Made by a program: the position numbers and the translations under genes. A stretch of DNA of 64,000 nt, from the NCBI GenBank assembly GCA_041603535.1, contig JBFIEE010000009.1:1-64000 (forward strand), written 5' to 3'. A model generated the notes under the pieces. It worked only from the letters and a program-made list of their open reading frames with translations, did no database searches and was not told the DNA's origin. Of the stretch, positions 8,757 through 17,747 are shown one piece after another; position 1 is the first letter of the stretch; every line of letters begins with the position of its first letter. This DNA comes from HB2-32-21 sp041603535. GTDB taxonomy: Bacteria > Pseudomonadota > Gammaproteobacteria > Pseudomonadales > Porticoccaceae.

Positions 8757-10355
8757 TTAATCCCAGGTCAACGCTCCACCGGTTTGATACTCAATCACTC
8801 GCGTTTCAAAAAAGTTCTTTTCCTTTCTTAAGTCCATCATTTCTGACATCCAAGGAAAGGGATTTTGTGCGCCGGGAAATTGTTCGGGCAGGCCGAGCTG
8901 GGCGAGGCGGCGGTTGGCGATAAAGTGGAGGTATTCTTCCATCATAGAGGCGTTCATGCCGAGAATGCCGCGTGGCATGGAATCGCGGGCATAGGCGATT
9001 TCCAGTTCGGTGCCCTCGAGGATCATTTGCATGGTTTCCAGCTGGAACTTTTCGGTCCACAGGTGGGGGTTTTCCAGTTTGATCTGGTTGATGACATCGA
9101 CGCCGAAGTTGAGATGCATGGATTCGTCGCGCAGGATGTACTGAAATTGTTCGGCAACCCCAGTCATTTTATTGCGGCGCCCCATGGAGAGGATCTGTGT
9201 AAAACCGCAGTAGAAGAAGATGCCTTCGGTAACGCAGTAAAAAGCGATGAGGTTGCGGAGCAGTTCCTGATCGGTTTCCGGGGTACCGGTTTTAAAGGTG
9301 GGGTCGCCCAGTGACTGGGTATATTTAAGACTCCAGGCGGCTTTCTTGGCGACGGATGGCAGCTCGCGATACATGTTGAAGACTGCGCCCTGATCCATGC
9401 CCAGGGATTCTACGCAATACTGGTAGGCGTGGGTGTGGATGGCTTCTTCGAAGGCCTGTCGCAACAGGTACTGGCGTGCTTCCGGGTTGGTGATAAGGCG
9501 GTAGAGGGCCAGCACGAGGTTGTTGGCGACCAGGGAGTCGGCGGTGGAGAAATAGCCGAGGGAGCGTTCGACCACCTGACGTTCGTCGGCGCTGAGGCCG
9601 CCTTCGCTTTTCCAGGTGGCGACGTCGGCGGTCATGTTGATTTCCTGGGGCATCCAGTGGTTGGCACAACCGTCCAGGTATTTCTGCCAGGCCCATTCGT
9701 ATTTGAAGGGCACCAACTGGTTGAGGTCGGCGCGGCAGTTGATCATCGCCTTGTCGTCAACTTCTATGCGCGCGGCACCCATTTCGAGCTCTTCGAGGCC
9801 GGGGGCGATGTCCAGCTCTTCCAGTGCGGCCAGCGCTTTTTCCTGTATGGAGCCATCTGGCTTTCTGCTGATTCTATTTATTGCCGGGCTATCTGCTGCC
9901 GGGCTATCTGCTAATGCCGGACTATTTACAATTTCCGGATTATCTGAGGTCAGATCGTTGCTCGCTGCGCGGCTGTTGTCTGTTGCGAGGTTGTTGTCTG
10001 TAGCAAAGTTGTCGTCTGTCTGGGGGCTGTTGGCTGACACGGGCGCTGGAGATGCCGCTGCTTGACTGGCCGCAGTTACCGTATTACCTGTTTGAGTGTC
10101 GCCGACTTTAGTGTCGCCGGCAGTACGCTTGAGCGTTTGCGCCTGCTCACTGAGGACTTCTTCTATGCGTCCGGTTTTGATGGCTTCGCGCACTTCGTTG
10201 GCGTGCATGGCCGAGGGCGCGGCCTGTATGTTGGCTGGCCGGGTACTTTTGGCTGTTGTGGCCTGCGGCATCTGCCTGGTTGGCACCGGTGGCGCAGCCT
10301 TTGGCTGAAACTGCTTGATGGGCTCTTCGCTGTGGTAATCGTCCCAATTTAACAT
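8757..10355 (-). CDS. nrdB: Ribonucleoside-diphosphate reductase class I beta subunit with repeat-rich N-terminal extension
   Basis: The R2 subunit carries the di-iron centre and tyrosyl radical and works with NrdA to make deoxyribonucleotides. The conserved core (from about residue 195) shows ANHWMPQE, the iron-ligand and radical region EEAIHTHAYQY, and RDESMHLNFG; it ends with the usual TRVIEYQTGGAL. At 532 residues it is about 115 longer than the roughly 415-residue Pseudomonas-type protein. The excess is a low-complexity N-terminal part (about 80-165) rich in Asp, Asn, Ser and Ala, built from short DNA repeats. The very N-terminus MLNWDDY is family-like, so the start is sound. It follows nrdA after 120 bp. 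Confidence 0.95.
   Translation of the reverse strand: MLNWDDYHSEEPIKQFQPKAAPPVPTRQMPQATTAKSTRPANIQAAPSAMHANEVREAIKTGRIEEVLSEQAQTLKRTAGDTKVGDTQTGNTVTAASQAAASPAPVSANSPQTDDNFATDNNLATDNSRAASNDLTSDNPEIVNSPALADSPAADSPAINRISRKPDGSIQEKALAALEELDIAPGLEELEMGAARIEVDDKAMINCRADLNQLVPFKYEWAWQKYLDGCANHWMPQEINMTADVATWKSEGGLSADERQVVERSLGYFSTADSLVANNLVLALYRLITNPEARQYLLRQAFEEAIHTHAYQYCVESLGMDQGAVFNMYRELPSVAKKAAWSLKYTQSLGDPTFKTGTPETDQELLRNLIAFYCVTEGIFFYCGFTQILSMGRRNKMTGVAEQFQYILRDESMHLNFGVDVINQIKLENPHLWTEKFQLETMQMILEGTELEIAYARDSMPRGILGMNASMMEEYLHFIANRRLAQLGLPEQFPGAQNPFPWMSEMMDLRKEKNFFETRVIEYQTGGALTWD
9881..10030. repeat. Short direct repeats inside nrdB
   Basis: Two sets lie in the part encoding the NrdB extension. 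A 15-bp unit GCCGGGCTATCTGCT is repeated near 9883-9912. A unit of about 18 bp centred on GTTGTCTGT/GTCGTCTGT recurs three times around 9970-10020. Both unit lengths are multiples of three, so copy-number change keeps the frame and lengthens the protein linker. Translated units read ADSPA and ATDNN/ATDNS. Confidence 0.75.
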
Positions 10356-10381
10356 CGTTTTCCTCAGTATTTGGTCTTTGC

Positions 10382-10406
10382 GTCGTTATAGTTGTCGTTA
10401 TAGTTT
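10382..10406. repeat. 12-bp tandem repeat in the nrdA-nrdB spacer
   Basis: The unit GTCGTTATAGTT is present in two nearly perfect adjacent copies, followed by a further GTCGT. It lies between the nrdA stop and the nrdB start and overlaps no recognised signal. Confidence 0.8.
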
Positions 10407-10475
10407 GTCGTGATCATACATAACTGTCGTTTTATGCCTGTTCGCAGTGCGGTATCCGCGCCATGTACATGGCGC

Positions 10476-13364
10476 TTACTGGCATGCTTCGCAATCCGGG
10501 TCGTCAATGGAGCAGGCTTCGGGGATGGGCGCCGGCGCTGGTGCTGCGCTTGACGACACGGCATTGAGCTTGCCCCCGCTGACGGTGGATTTCTCAGTGC
10601 TGGTGGCGGCCAGTGAGCGTAGGTAGTATGTGGTTTTGAGCCCCCGGTACCAGGCCATACGGTAGGTGAGATCGAGTTTTTTACCGTTGGCGCCAGCAAT
10701 ATAAAGGTTGAGGCTCTGCGCCTGGTCGAGCCATTTCTGGCGGCGGCTGGCAGCGTCAACTATCCATTTTGGTTCCACCTCAAAGGCGGTGGCATACAGT
10801 GCTTTCAGGTCGTCGGGTATGCGGTCGATGGGCTGTGCTGAGCCGTCAAAATACTTCAGGTCGTTGATCATCACCGCATCCCACAGGCCGCGGTCCTTGA
10901 GGTCGTGAATCAGGTAGCTGTTGACGACGGTGAACTCGCCGGACAGATTCGATTTCACATAGAGGTTCTGATAAGTCGGTTCGATGGACTGACTGACCCC
11001 GGTGATGTTGGCGATGGTTGCCGTCGGCGCTATGGCCATGACATTGGAGTTGCGCATGCCCTGGCTCTGTACTTTGTCGCGCAGGGTATCCCAGTCAAGG
11101 GTGCGGGATTTGTCTACCTCGATGTACTGGCTGCCGCGGTGCTGCTCGAGCAGTTCAATGGAATCGATGGGCAGTATGCCCTGGCTCCACAACGAGCCGT
11201 CGAAGGTTTCGTAGCTGCTGCGCTCGGCCGCCAGGTCGGAGGATGCTTCGATGGCGTAGTAGCTGATGGCTTCCATGGAGCGGTCGGCAAATTCGATGGC
11301 GGCATCTGAGCTGTAGGGGAGCTTGAGCTGGTAGAGCGCATCCTGAAAACCCATCAGGCCGAGACCCACGGGGCGATGGCGCATGTTGGAGTTGCGCGCG
11401 GTATCCACCGAGTAGTAGTTGATGTCGATAACGTTGTCGAGCATGCGTACGGCGGTGCGTATCGTGCAGCGTAACTTGTCGGTATCGAGCTGACCCCGTT
11501 CATCAATGTGCTGGGCAAGATTGACCGAGCCCAGATTGCAGACAGCGATCTCCTCGTCAGCGCGGGTATTGAGGGTGATTTCCGTGCACAGGTTGGATGA
11601 GTGCACCACGCCAACATGTTGCTGTGGTGAGCGCAGGTTGCAGGGGTCTTTGAAGGTCATCCAGGGATGGCCAGTCTCGAATAGCATGCCGAGCATCTTG
11701 CGCCACAGGTTCTGGGCGCGCAGAGTTTTGTGCAGTTTCAGTGTGCCGGCCGCGGCCATGGCCTCGTATTCTTCATAGCGCTTTGCAAAAGCGGTACCGT
11801 ACAGGTCGTGGAGATCCTGGGTGTCGTTGGGTGAAAACAGGGTCCAGTTGCCGTCGTCAAAGACCCGCTTCATAAACAGGTCGGGAATCCAGTTGGCGGA
11901 ATTCATGTCGTGGGTGCGGCGGCGGTCATCACCGGTGTTTTTGCGCAGCTCGATAAACTCTTCAATATCGATATGCCAGGTTTCCAGGTAGGCGCACACG
12001 GCACCTTTGCGCTTGCCGCCCTGATTGACGGCCACTGCGGTGTCGTTAACGACTTTCAGGAAGGGCACCACTCCCTGGGATTTGCCGTTGGTGCCTTTAA
12101 TGTAGGCGCCGAGACCGCGTACTGGCGTCCAGTCGTTGCCGAGCCCGCCAGCCCATTTGGAGAGCATGGCATTGTCGCGGATGGCGCCATAAATACCTTC
12201 CAGATTGTCTGGCACGGTGGTCAGATAACAACTGGATAGCTGTGGGCGGAGGGTGCCGGCATTAAACAGGGTCGGCGTTGAGCTCATGTAATCAAAGGAT
12301 GACAGCAGGTTGTAAAACTCAATAGCACGTTCTTCGCGCTGATCTTCATTGATGGCAAGGCCCATGGCGACGCGCATAAAAAAGCACTGGGGCAGTTCAA
12401 AGCGGGTTTGGTCGCTGTGAATAAAATAACGGTCATAAAGGGTTTGCAGGCCCAGGTAGGTGAACTGCAGGTCGCGCTCCGGACGCACGGCCTGCCCCAT
12501 ACGGTCGAGATCAAACGTGGCCAGTTCCGGGGCGATGAGTTCCAGTTCAATGCCGGTACTGATATACGCTTTAAGCGCTGTTGGGTAGAGGTTGATCATT
12601 TCGTGTTGAGTGGCGGCTTCGGCGACACCGAGGAACGACAGTGCCTCGCTGCGCAGGTTGTCCATCAGTAAGCGCGCGGTGGCGAAGGTGTAGTTGGGCT
12701 CTTTTTCAACCAGTGTACGTGCGGTAATAACCAGCGATGTGTTGATATCGCTCAGCGATACACCATCGTACAGATTGCGCAGGGCTTCAGTGATAATCGC
12801 GTCAACTTCGACATCCTTGAGGCCTTCGCAGGCTTCACTGACCACCGTATAAAGCCGGGCCATATCCAGCGGTTTTTCGCTGCCATCTGGGTACTTAACG
12901 TTCAGGCTTGATTCGGCATATTTTGCCGGTGCGGGTGTCAGCGCGGATTGCTGGCTCGCCCGTTCACGGGCTCGCTCCTCTCGATAAATCACATAGGAGC
13001 GAGCGATTTTCTGTTCGCCGCTACGCATCAGTGCCAGTTCGACCTGATCCTGAATATCTTCAATATGAACCGTGCCACCTGAGGGCATGCGACGCTTGAA
13101 GGTGTCGGTGACCTGCGTCATGAGCTCTGAAACGGTGGCGTGGATACGCCCTGAGGCGGCAGCAGCAGCGCCCTCTACCGCAAGGAAAGCTTTAGTGATG
13201 GCAACAGCTATTTTGGTTTTGTCATAGGGCACCACAGCGCCGTTGCGTTTAATTACTTTCAGTTGCCCCGGCGCGGTTGCCAGAACAGAGTTGGTGGCAG
13301 GCGCACGGGTTTTCGAGGGTGCGGATGTCGTTGGAGTAGTGCTTGAAGTGGGTGTTGTGTCCAT
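10476..13364 (-). CDS. nrdA: Ribonucleoside-diphosphate reductase class I alpha subunit with two ATP-cones
   Basis: The large catalytic subunit reduces ribonucleoside diphosphates using a radical delivered from NrdB. The 962-residue protein has an N-terminal low-complexity tail and an ATP-cone starting KVIKRNGAVVPYDKTK (about 37-130). A second cone-like region follows (about 150-245, YPDGSEKPLDMARL), as in Pseudomonas NrdA. The barrel domain shows SSCYLTT, GNDWTPVRGLG, NLCTEITLN and CNLGSVNLAQH. A C-terminal CEACQ supplies the redox cysteines that accept electrons from thioredoxin or glutaredoxin. Two cones suggest dATP feedback control. It is the first gene of the nrdAB unit; a candidate promoter lies about 400 bp upstream. 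Confidence 0.97.
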   Translation of the reverse strand: MDTTPTSSTTPTTSAPSKTRAPATNSVLATAPGQLKVIKRNGAVVPYDKTKIAVAITKAFLAVEGAAAAASGRIHATVSELMTQVTDTFKRRMPSGGTVHIEDIQDQVELALMRSGEQKIARSYVIYREERARERASQQSALTPAPAKYAESSLNVKYPDGSEKPLDMARLYTVVSEACEGLKDVEVDAIITEALRNLYDGVSLSDINTSLVITARTLVEKEPNYTFATARLLMDNLRSEALSFLGVAEAATQHEMINLYPTALKAYISTGIELELIAPELATFDLDRMGQAVRPERDLQFTYLGLQTLYDRYFIHSDQTRFELPQCFFMRVAMGLAINEDQREERAIEFYNLLSSFDYMSSTPTLFNAGTLRPQLSSCYLTTVPDNLEGIYGAIRDNAMLSKWAGGLGNDWTPVRGLGAYIKGTNGKSQGVVPFLKVVNDTAVAVNQGGKRKGAVCAYLETWHIDIEEFIELRKNTGDDRRRTHDMNSANWIPDLFMKRVFDDGNWTLFSPNDTQDLHDLYGTAFAKRYEEYEAMAAAGTLKLHKTLRAQNLWRKMLGMLFETGHPWMTFKDPCNLRSPQQHVGVVHSSNLCTEITLNTRADEEIAVCNLGSVNLAQHIDERGQLDTDKLRCTIRTAVRMLDNVIDINYYSVDTARNSNMRHRPVGLGLMGFQDALYQLKLPYSSDAAIEFADRSMEAISYYAIEASSDLAAERSSYETFDGSLWSQGILPIDSIELLEQHRGSQYIEVDKSRTLDWDTLRDKVQSQGMRNSNVMAIAPTATIANITGVSQSIEPTYQNLYVKSNLSGEFTVVNSYLIHDLKDRGLWDAVMINDLKYFDGSAQPIDRIPDDLKALYATAFEVEPKWIVDAASRRQKWLDQAQSLNLYIAGANGKKLDLTYRMAWYRGLKTTYYLRSLAATSTEKSTVSGGKLNAVSSSAAPAPAPIPEACSIDDPDCEACQ

Positions 13365-13763
13365 AGTTTTCTGCCTGCTGCGCCTTGTTGCGTTTATGGT
13401 TAAAACCGGCGGTTGTTATCGTCGATGGATGGTCCCGGAAACGGTGATGCCGGGGCTTGCTCCGTTATAAATGCCTTGATATCGCGTTGACCGATTGTTC
13501 CCTGGGCTGGCCTCGCCGTCTGGTGGGCGCGCACTGTTTGACGTCATGCCCTGAAGACGGATTTGGTGATGCTCTGGTGACTGGGTTGGCGCTTGTGGTG
13601 TTACACCCTCAGTTGCCCCGGGACGTGCGCTCTTTGCGAGCCGAGTACGGAGCCTGGTTAATGTGTTGACTGCAAGCGATGTATCCATGATCTAATGCCG
13701 CAAATCGACCACATACGGTGGTTATAACGATTCTATATCCGAGGTAACAGGGTGTCGAGACAC
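13365..13763 (-). other. Long 5' region of nrdA without a convincing gene
   Basis: About 400 bp separate the candidate promoter from the nrdA start. Open frames exist on both strands (for example 13416-13688 minus), but none resembles a protein family or has a good ribosome site. If the promoter call is right this is an unusually long untranslated leader. No riboswitch or attenuator could be recognised by eye. Confidence 0.4.
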
Positions 13764-13807
13764 AAGATAATGGGCTTTCCATTTGATTGCAACACAAGAT
13801 ATGTGAA
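13760..13807 (-). promoter_or_regulatory. Candidate NrdR-box pair overlapping a sigma-70 promoter for nrdAB
   Basis: Two ACACAAGAT-type elements lie exactly 32 bp apart (starting 13760 and 13792). The first matches the 16-bp NrdR palindrome consensus at about 12 positions and the second at about 10. NrdR boxes usually come in pairs about 15-16 or 31-32 bp apart. On the minus strand, TTGCAA (13792-13787), a 17-bp spacer and TATCTT (13769-13764) form a plausible promoter directed at nrdA, with one box touching each hexamer. NrdR represses reductase genes when dATP is high. The long distance to nrdA is the main doubt. Confidence 0.45.
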
Positions 13808-14001
13808 ACATTGGGTTTTAGTCGACAAATTTGGTCTGTTGGTCGCGCCGCCCTCCGTGGATGACGATTGGGAGAGGTCGGGTGCCACGGTGGCGACCAT
13901 TGGCTGCGCTTTGCTGGAGCGAAAGCAAGCACTACCGGTGACTTTTTTGCCTGTGGTCGCCCGCAATTTTTCTGGCTGGAAAACCCCGCAAATTTTTTTT
14001 G

Positions 14002-14814
14002 TTAGTCTTCGCTGAGCGATTTTTTGCGAGCAAAATTGACGAACGCCGGCAGATGTTTAAGCACTGCCAAATCGACCTTTTTGGGTGTCAGTGTATTGCG
14101 CAATACCCACCACCTGGCAGCCCACCCGAGCTGGCTTGAGTGCACCTCTTTGCGGATAACCCGAATGATGGCATGAGCCACGCTGGCGGGGTCATCCTGG
14201 TGTTGTGTCAGGGGGGTATTCAGATTGGGCGGTGGTGGGGGCGAGTTATGCTGTTTGTCCCGTGCCAGGCCCCGGTGTGCGAAATAAATCGTGTTGATCG
14301 ATGTGTTGACGAGTTCCCTTGCCAGTGCCTCGCTAAAGCCTCTCATACCAAAGCCGACACAGGATGCCATCGTCAGTCCGGGCAAACCGATATTGCCGGA
14401 TAGTGTGCCTATGTTGACAATCATCGCAGCTTTTCGCTCGGTCAGCTGGGGCGTCAGCGCTCGTGTTAACAGCAGCGGTCCGGTGAGGGTGTTCTGTATA
14501 AATTCGGCAATTTCGTTTTGCGGGGTGGTGCGAAACAGGCCGACGCCACCGCTACTGGCATTGTTGATAAATATATCAATGGGGCGATCACGACAGGCTT
14601 CGAGTACCTGGAAGCGGCCCGCTTCGCTATTGATGTCAGTGGCCAAAACCGTGTGCTGGCCTGCCGGGAGCTGTTTGGCGAGTTCATCTAGCGCGGCGGC
14701 ATTGTTGCCCGTGAGTACCAGGGTGGTACCTGCCTTTGCCAGCACTCTGGCAAGCGCTCTACCCAGGTCGTTGCTCGCGTGGATAATTAACACCACTTTG
14801 CCGTTTAGCTCCAA
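14002..14814 (-). CDS. Short-chain dehydrogenase/reductase-like protein with degenerate active site
   Basis: The 270-residue protein has the Rossmann-fold pattern of the SDR family, with INNAS near residue 83 and GFSEALARE near 159. Key residues are missing. The cofactor glycine motif TGxxxGxG reads HASNDLG (12-18). The positions of the catalytic Tyr and Lys (YxxxK) hold Ala150 and Gly154. A proline-rich stretch (PPPPP) and a C-terminal extension of about 60 residues follow. Ordinary oxidoreductase activity is unlikely; it may be a pseudoenzyme or a recently decaying gene with an intact frame. It stands alone between nrdA and argF, and the roughly 200 bp on its upstream side hold no gene. Confidence 0.75.
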   Translation of the reverse strand: MELNGKVVLIIHASNDLGRALARVLAKAGTTLVLTGNNAAALDELAKQLPAGQHTVLATDINSEAGRFQVLEACRDRPIDIFINNASSGGVGLFRTTPQNEIAEFIQNTLTGPLLLTRALTPQLTERKAAMIVNIGTLSGNIGLPGLTMASCVGFGMRGFSEALARELVNTSINTIYFAHRGLARDKQHNSPPPPPNLNTPLTQHQDDPASVAHAIIRVIRKEVHSSQLGWAARWWVLRNTLTPKKVDLAVLKHLPAFVNFARKKSLSED

Positions 14815-15023
14815 GTCCTGTCTCCGTCACGGTGTGTCGTTGGTATTGTCTACCCCCCAGGCCGCTGCGTCGAGTACGTCACTGGGCGACCGTCAATAGC
14901 GGCGCAGCGATTTATAATGGGAGCCACAATTTATGGTGGGGGTGCAACGGCGGACCGGTTATTTAATAGAGGGATTTGTAGTGAGGGGGCTGGCTATTGG
15001 CGGGGCGGGCTGCAGTTACACAT

Positions 15024-15932
15024 CTACAGGTCGAGCAAATGCAGCATTAAGGCTTTCTGTGCATGGAGGCGATTCTCAGCTTCGTCCCAGACGACGGAGT
15101 AACGTGGGTCTTCCAGCAATTTGGCGCTAACTTCTAAACCTCGGTAGGCGGGTAGGCAGTGCATAAACAGCGCGTCATCGGTAGCCAGCGCCATAAGCTG
15201 GTGATTGACCTGGAAGTTAGCAAAAGCCTGTTCCCGCTGCTTTTTCTCGTCCTCCTGACCCATTGATGCCCAGGTGTCGGTAACCACAAGGTGTGCGCCT
15301 GCTACGGCCTGTCGAGGATCTTCTCCGATACTGACTCGATCACTATGCGCGCCCAGCAGGCTGGCATCGGGCCGGTAATCCGGCGGACAGGCGATCTGCA
15401 GTTTGAAGTCAAATTGAATCGCAGCGTTGATATAGGACTGACACATATTGTTGCCATCACCCACCCATGCGACAGTTTTGCCGGTGATGTCGCCGCGGTG
15501 TTCAACGAAGGTCTGCATGTCGGCCAGTAACTGGCAGGGATGGTAGTCGTCCGTCAGGGCATTGATTACCGGGACGTGCGAGTGCTGAGCAAAAGTCTCG
15601 ATTTTTTCGTGGGCGAAGGTGCGTACCATAATGATATCGACCATCCGTGAAATAACCCGGGCGGTATCTTCAACGGGTTCGCCGCGGCCCAGTTGCGTAT
15701 CATTGGGCGAGAGGAAAATAGCGCTGCCGCCCAGTTGCGCCATACCTGCTTCGAAGGAAACCCGTGTGCGCGTCGATGATTTTTCAAAAATCATGCCCAG
15801 CACCTTGCCTTGCATGGGTGTGCTGGTGGCGCCGCTGAGGCGAGATTTTTTGAGTCGAATAGCGCTATTTATAAGCGACCGCAAGGTGTCACCGGATAAA
15901 TCGCTAAGCGTCAAAAAGTGTTTAACCGCCAT
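15024..15932 (-). CDS. argF: Ornithine carbamoyltransferase
   Basis: Catalyses carbamoyl phosphate + ornithine to citrulline in arginine synthesis, in the cytosol. The 302-residue length is normal for the anabolic enzyme. The carbamoyl-phosphate site SSTRTR is near residue 52, HPCQ near 130, and the ornithine-site HCLPA near 262. It starts 3 nt after the argD stop and is cotranscribed downstream of argD. No ARG operator was recognised upstream of the pair. Confidence 0.96.
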   Translation of the reverse strand: MAVKHFLTLSDLSGDTLRSLINSAIRLKKSRLSGATSTPMQGKVLGMIFEKSSTRTRVSFEAGMAQLGGSAIFLSPNDTQLGRGEPVEDTARVISRMVDIIMVRTFAHEKIETFAQHSHVPVINALTDDYHPCQLLADMQTFVEHRGDITGKTVAWVGDGNNMCQSYINAAIQFDFKLQIACPPDYRPDASLLGAHSDRVSIGEDPRQAVAGAHLVVTDTWASMGQEDEKKQREQAFANFQVNHQLMALATDDALFMHCLPAYRGLEVSAKLLEDPRYSVVWDEAENRLHAQKALMLHLLDL

Positions 15933-15935
15933 TGG

Positions 15936-17117
15936 TTATACCTCTGGTGAGAAGGCTTTAATCAGCGGTACCAGCGTACTAACCAGCTGTTCACTCTGCA
16001 CGTCGCTAAAGATCAGCGGCGGCAGTAAGCGGATTACCCGTTCGGCGGTGACATTGATCAGCAGGCCGGCTGCCGCCGCCTGATCGACCAGCTTGCCACA
16101 GGGTTTGTCCAGCTCGATGCCTATCATCAGGCCTTTCCCGCGAACCTCCCTGACCATTTCGCAATCTGCCAGGGCCTCGCTGAATTGTTTGAGTAGGCGT
16201 GCGCCCAGTTCGGTGGCGCGCCGGCACAAATGGTTTTCCTCGATAGCAGTCAGTGTAGCTGAGGCCGCTGCGCAGGCGACCGGATTGCCGCCGAAGGTGG
16301 AGCCGTGGTTGCCGGGTTTCATCAGTTGTGCAGCGGCGCCCTTTGCCAGGCAGGCGCCGATTGGCATGCCGTTGCCAAGCCCTTTGGCAACCGTCACGAC
16401 ATCTGGATGGAGGCCGTGTTGCTGGTAATGAAAGAAGCTACCGGTGCGGCCATTGGCCGTCTGGATTTCATCGAGGATTAATAACCAGTCGTTCGCGTCA
16501 CAAAGTGCCCGTAACTGCTGCAGGTAATCCTCAGCCGGAATTCTAATGCCGCCTTCGCCCTGGATGGGTTCAACCATTACGGCAACCACGTTCTGGTTGT
16601 TAGCGGCGATGGCCTGCACCGCAGCCAAATCATTGAAGGGCGCTCTTACAAAGCCGCGCACCAGGGGTTCAAAGCCAGCGTGGACTTTGCGATTGCCGGT
16701 GGCGCTTAGTGTCGCCAGTGTGCGCCCATGGAAGGAATTCTCCATGACGATGATGGTGGGGACGTCAATGTTTTTGGCGTGACCGTGCAGGCGCGCAATC
16801 TTAATGGCGGCTTCATTGGCTTCGGCGCCAGAATTGCCGAAGAACATGTTGGTCATGCCTGATACGGCTATTAACTGTGCAGCCAGTTGTTCCTGTGCGG
16901 GAATATTGTACAGATTCGAGCAATGCACCAGCGTTTGCGACTGTTTGTGAATAGCAGCGGTTACCGCGGGGTGGGCATGGCCCAGGCCGCAAACGGCAAT
17001 ACCAGCAAGGGCATCAAGATAGCGGTTGTCCTGGTCATCCCAGACCCAGGCGCCTTCACCTTTGATGAGCCGCAAAGCCCGCTGTCCGTAGTTATTCATC
17101 AATGCATTGCTTGTCAT
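15936..17117 (-). CDS. argD: Acetylornithine aminotransferase
   Basis: A PLP-dependent class III aminotransferase that converts N-acetylglutamate semialdehyde to acetylornithine; related enzymes also serve lysine synthesis. The 393-residue protein shows the GNSGAEANEAAIK cofactor-phosphate motif, the NSFHGRT motif, the EPIQGEGG motif, LILDEIQTANGRTG, and the PLP lysine in VAKGLGNGMPIG. It heads the argD-argF pair on the minus strand. Its upstream region contains a 6-bp-stem hairpin at 17173-17189. Confidence 0.95.
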   Translation of the reverse strand: MTSNALMNNYGQRALRLIKGEGAWVWDDQDNRYLDALAGIAVCGLGHAHPAVTAAIHKQSQTLVHCSNLYNIPAQEQLAAQLIAVSGMTNMFFGNSGAEANEAAIKIARLHGHAKNIDVPTIIVMENSFHGRTLATLSATGNRKVHAGFEPLVRGFVRAPFNDLAAVQAIAANNQNVVAVMVEPIQGEGGIRIPAEDYLQQLRALCDANDWLLILDEIQTANGRTGSFFHYQQHGLHPDVVTVAKGLGNGMPIGACLAKGAAAQLMKPGNHGSTFGGNPVACAAASATLTAIEENHLCRRATELGARLLKQFSEALADCEMVREVRGKGLMIGIELDKPCGKLVDQAAAAGLLINVTAERVIRLLPPLIFSDVQSEQLVSTLVPLIKAFSPEV

Positions 17118-17172
17118 TTGTTGTAACCTGGCGGGCTGTGCTGTTGAAAAATGCTAGCCCCAAAACAAAACA

Positions 17173-17189
17173 GGCAGCTGTGTGCTGCC
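17173..17189. other. Hairpin upstream of argD
   Basis: GGCAGC, a 5-nt loop and GCTGCC form a perfect 6-bp stem about 55 bp upstream of the argD start. No T tract follows on either strand, so it is not a standard terminator. It may be a leader structure or incidental. Confidence 0.3.
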
Positions 17190-17391
17190 CGATAAGGGGC
17201 GGGATTCTATCGGCAAAACAGGGTTTATACAATGGCGTCAAGTGACGAGGAAAAAAGCGCCACGTTGGCAAAATTGTGTCGTGCGAGATAACTTTGGGCT
17301 TTGCCGCGCTAAATTAAAAGGGTAGAATAACCTACCAATGCGATCAACTATTTAGCAAGGTGTTTTTTATGAATGACCGAGGTGCTTCTTT

Positions 17392-17721
17392 ATGACCGAC
17401 ATTGTCGATACCATTCGCGACCAAATTGAGACTAACCCCATCATTCTCTACATGAAGGGATCGCCCAATCAGCCCCAGTGCGGTTTTTCGGCGCGTTCGG
17501 TTCAGGCGCTGATGGCCTGCGGTGAGCGTTTTGCTTATGTGGATATTCTGCTAAACCCGGAAATTCGCGCCAAATTGCCGGAATACGCCAATTGGCCTAC
17601 CTTTCCGCAGTTGTGGATAAAAGGTGAACTGATGGGTGGATGCGATATCATCACCGAAATGCATGAAAGCGGTGAGCTAGAAAAGCTCGTTAAAGCTGCT
17701 GCGGTTGCCGCTTCGAGTTAG
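17392..17721 (+). CDS. grxD: Monothiol glutaredoxin (Grx4/GrxD type)
   Basis: A CGFS-type glutaredoxin that binds and transfers [2Fe-2S] clusters rather than reducing disulfides. The 109-residue protein has the active-site PQCGFS near residue 24-29, the conserved YMKGSP before it, TFPQLWIKGELMGGCDII in the glutathione-binding half, and a usual family length. An in-frame ATG at 17392 is preceded by a weak purine-rich site; another ATG lies out of frame just upstream. It is divergent from argD and followed by a 28-bp palindrome. Confidence 0.93.
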   Translation: MTDIVDTIRDQIETNPIILYMKGSPNQPQCGFSARSVQALMACGERFAYVDILLNPEIRAKLPEYANWPTFPQLWIKGELMGGCDIITEMHESGELEKLVKAAAVAASS

Positions 17722-17747
17722 CTCAGCCCCGTCCGGTAGTGCGCGGT

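Noticed and set aside
9429..10352. Several plus-strand frames over nrdB
   Set aside because: Shadows of nrdB; the repeats and GC-rich third positions keep them open.
13752..14015. 87-codon plus-strand frame between nrdA and the SDR gene
   Set aside because: It overlaps the candidate nrdAB control region, has no ribosome site, and the residue pattern is not protein-like.
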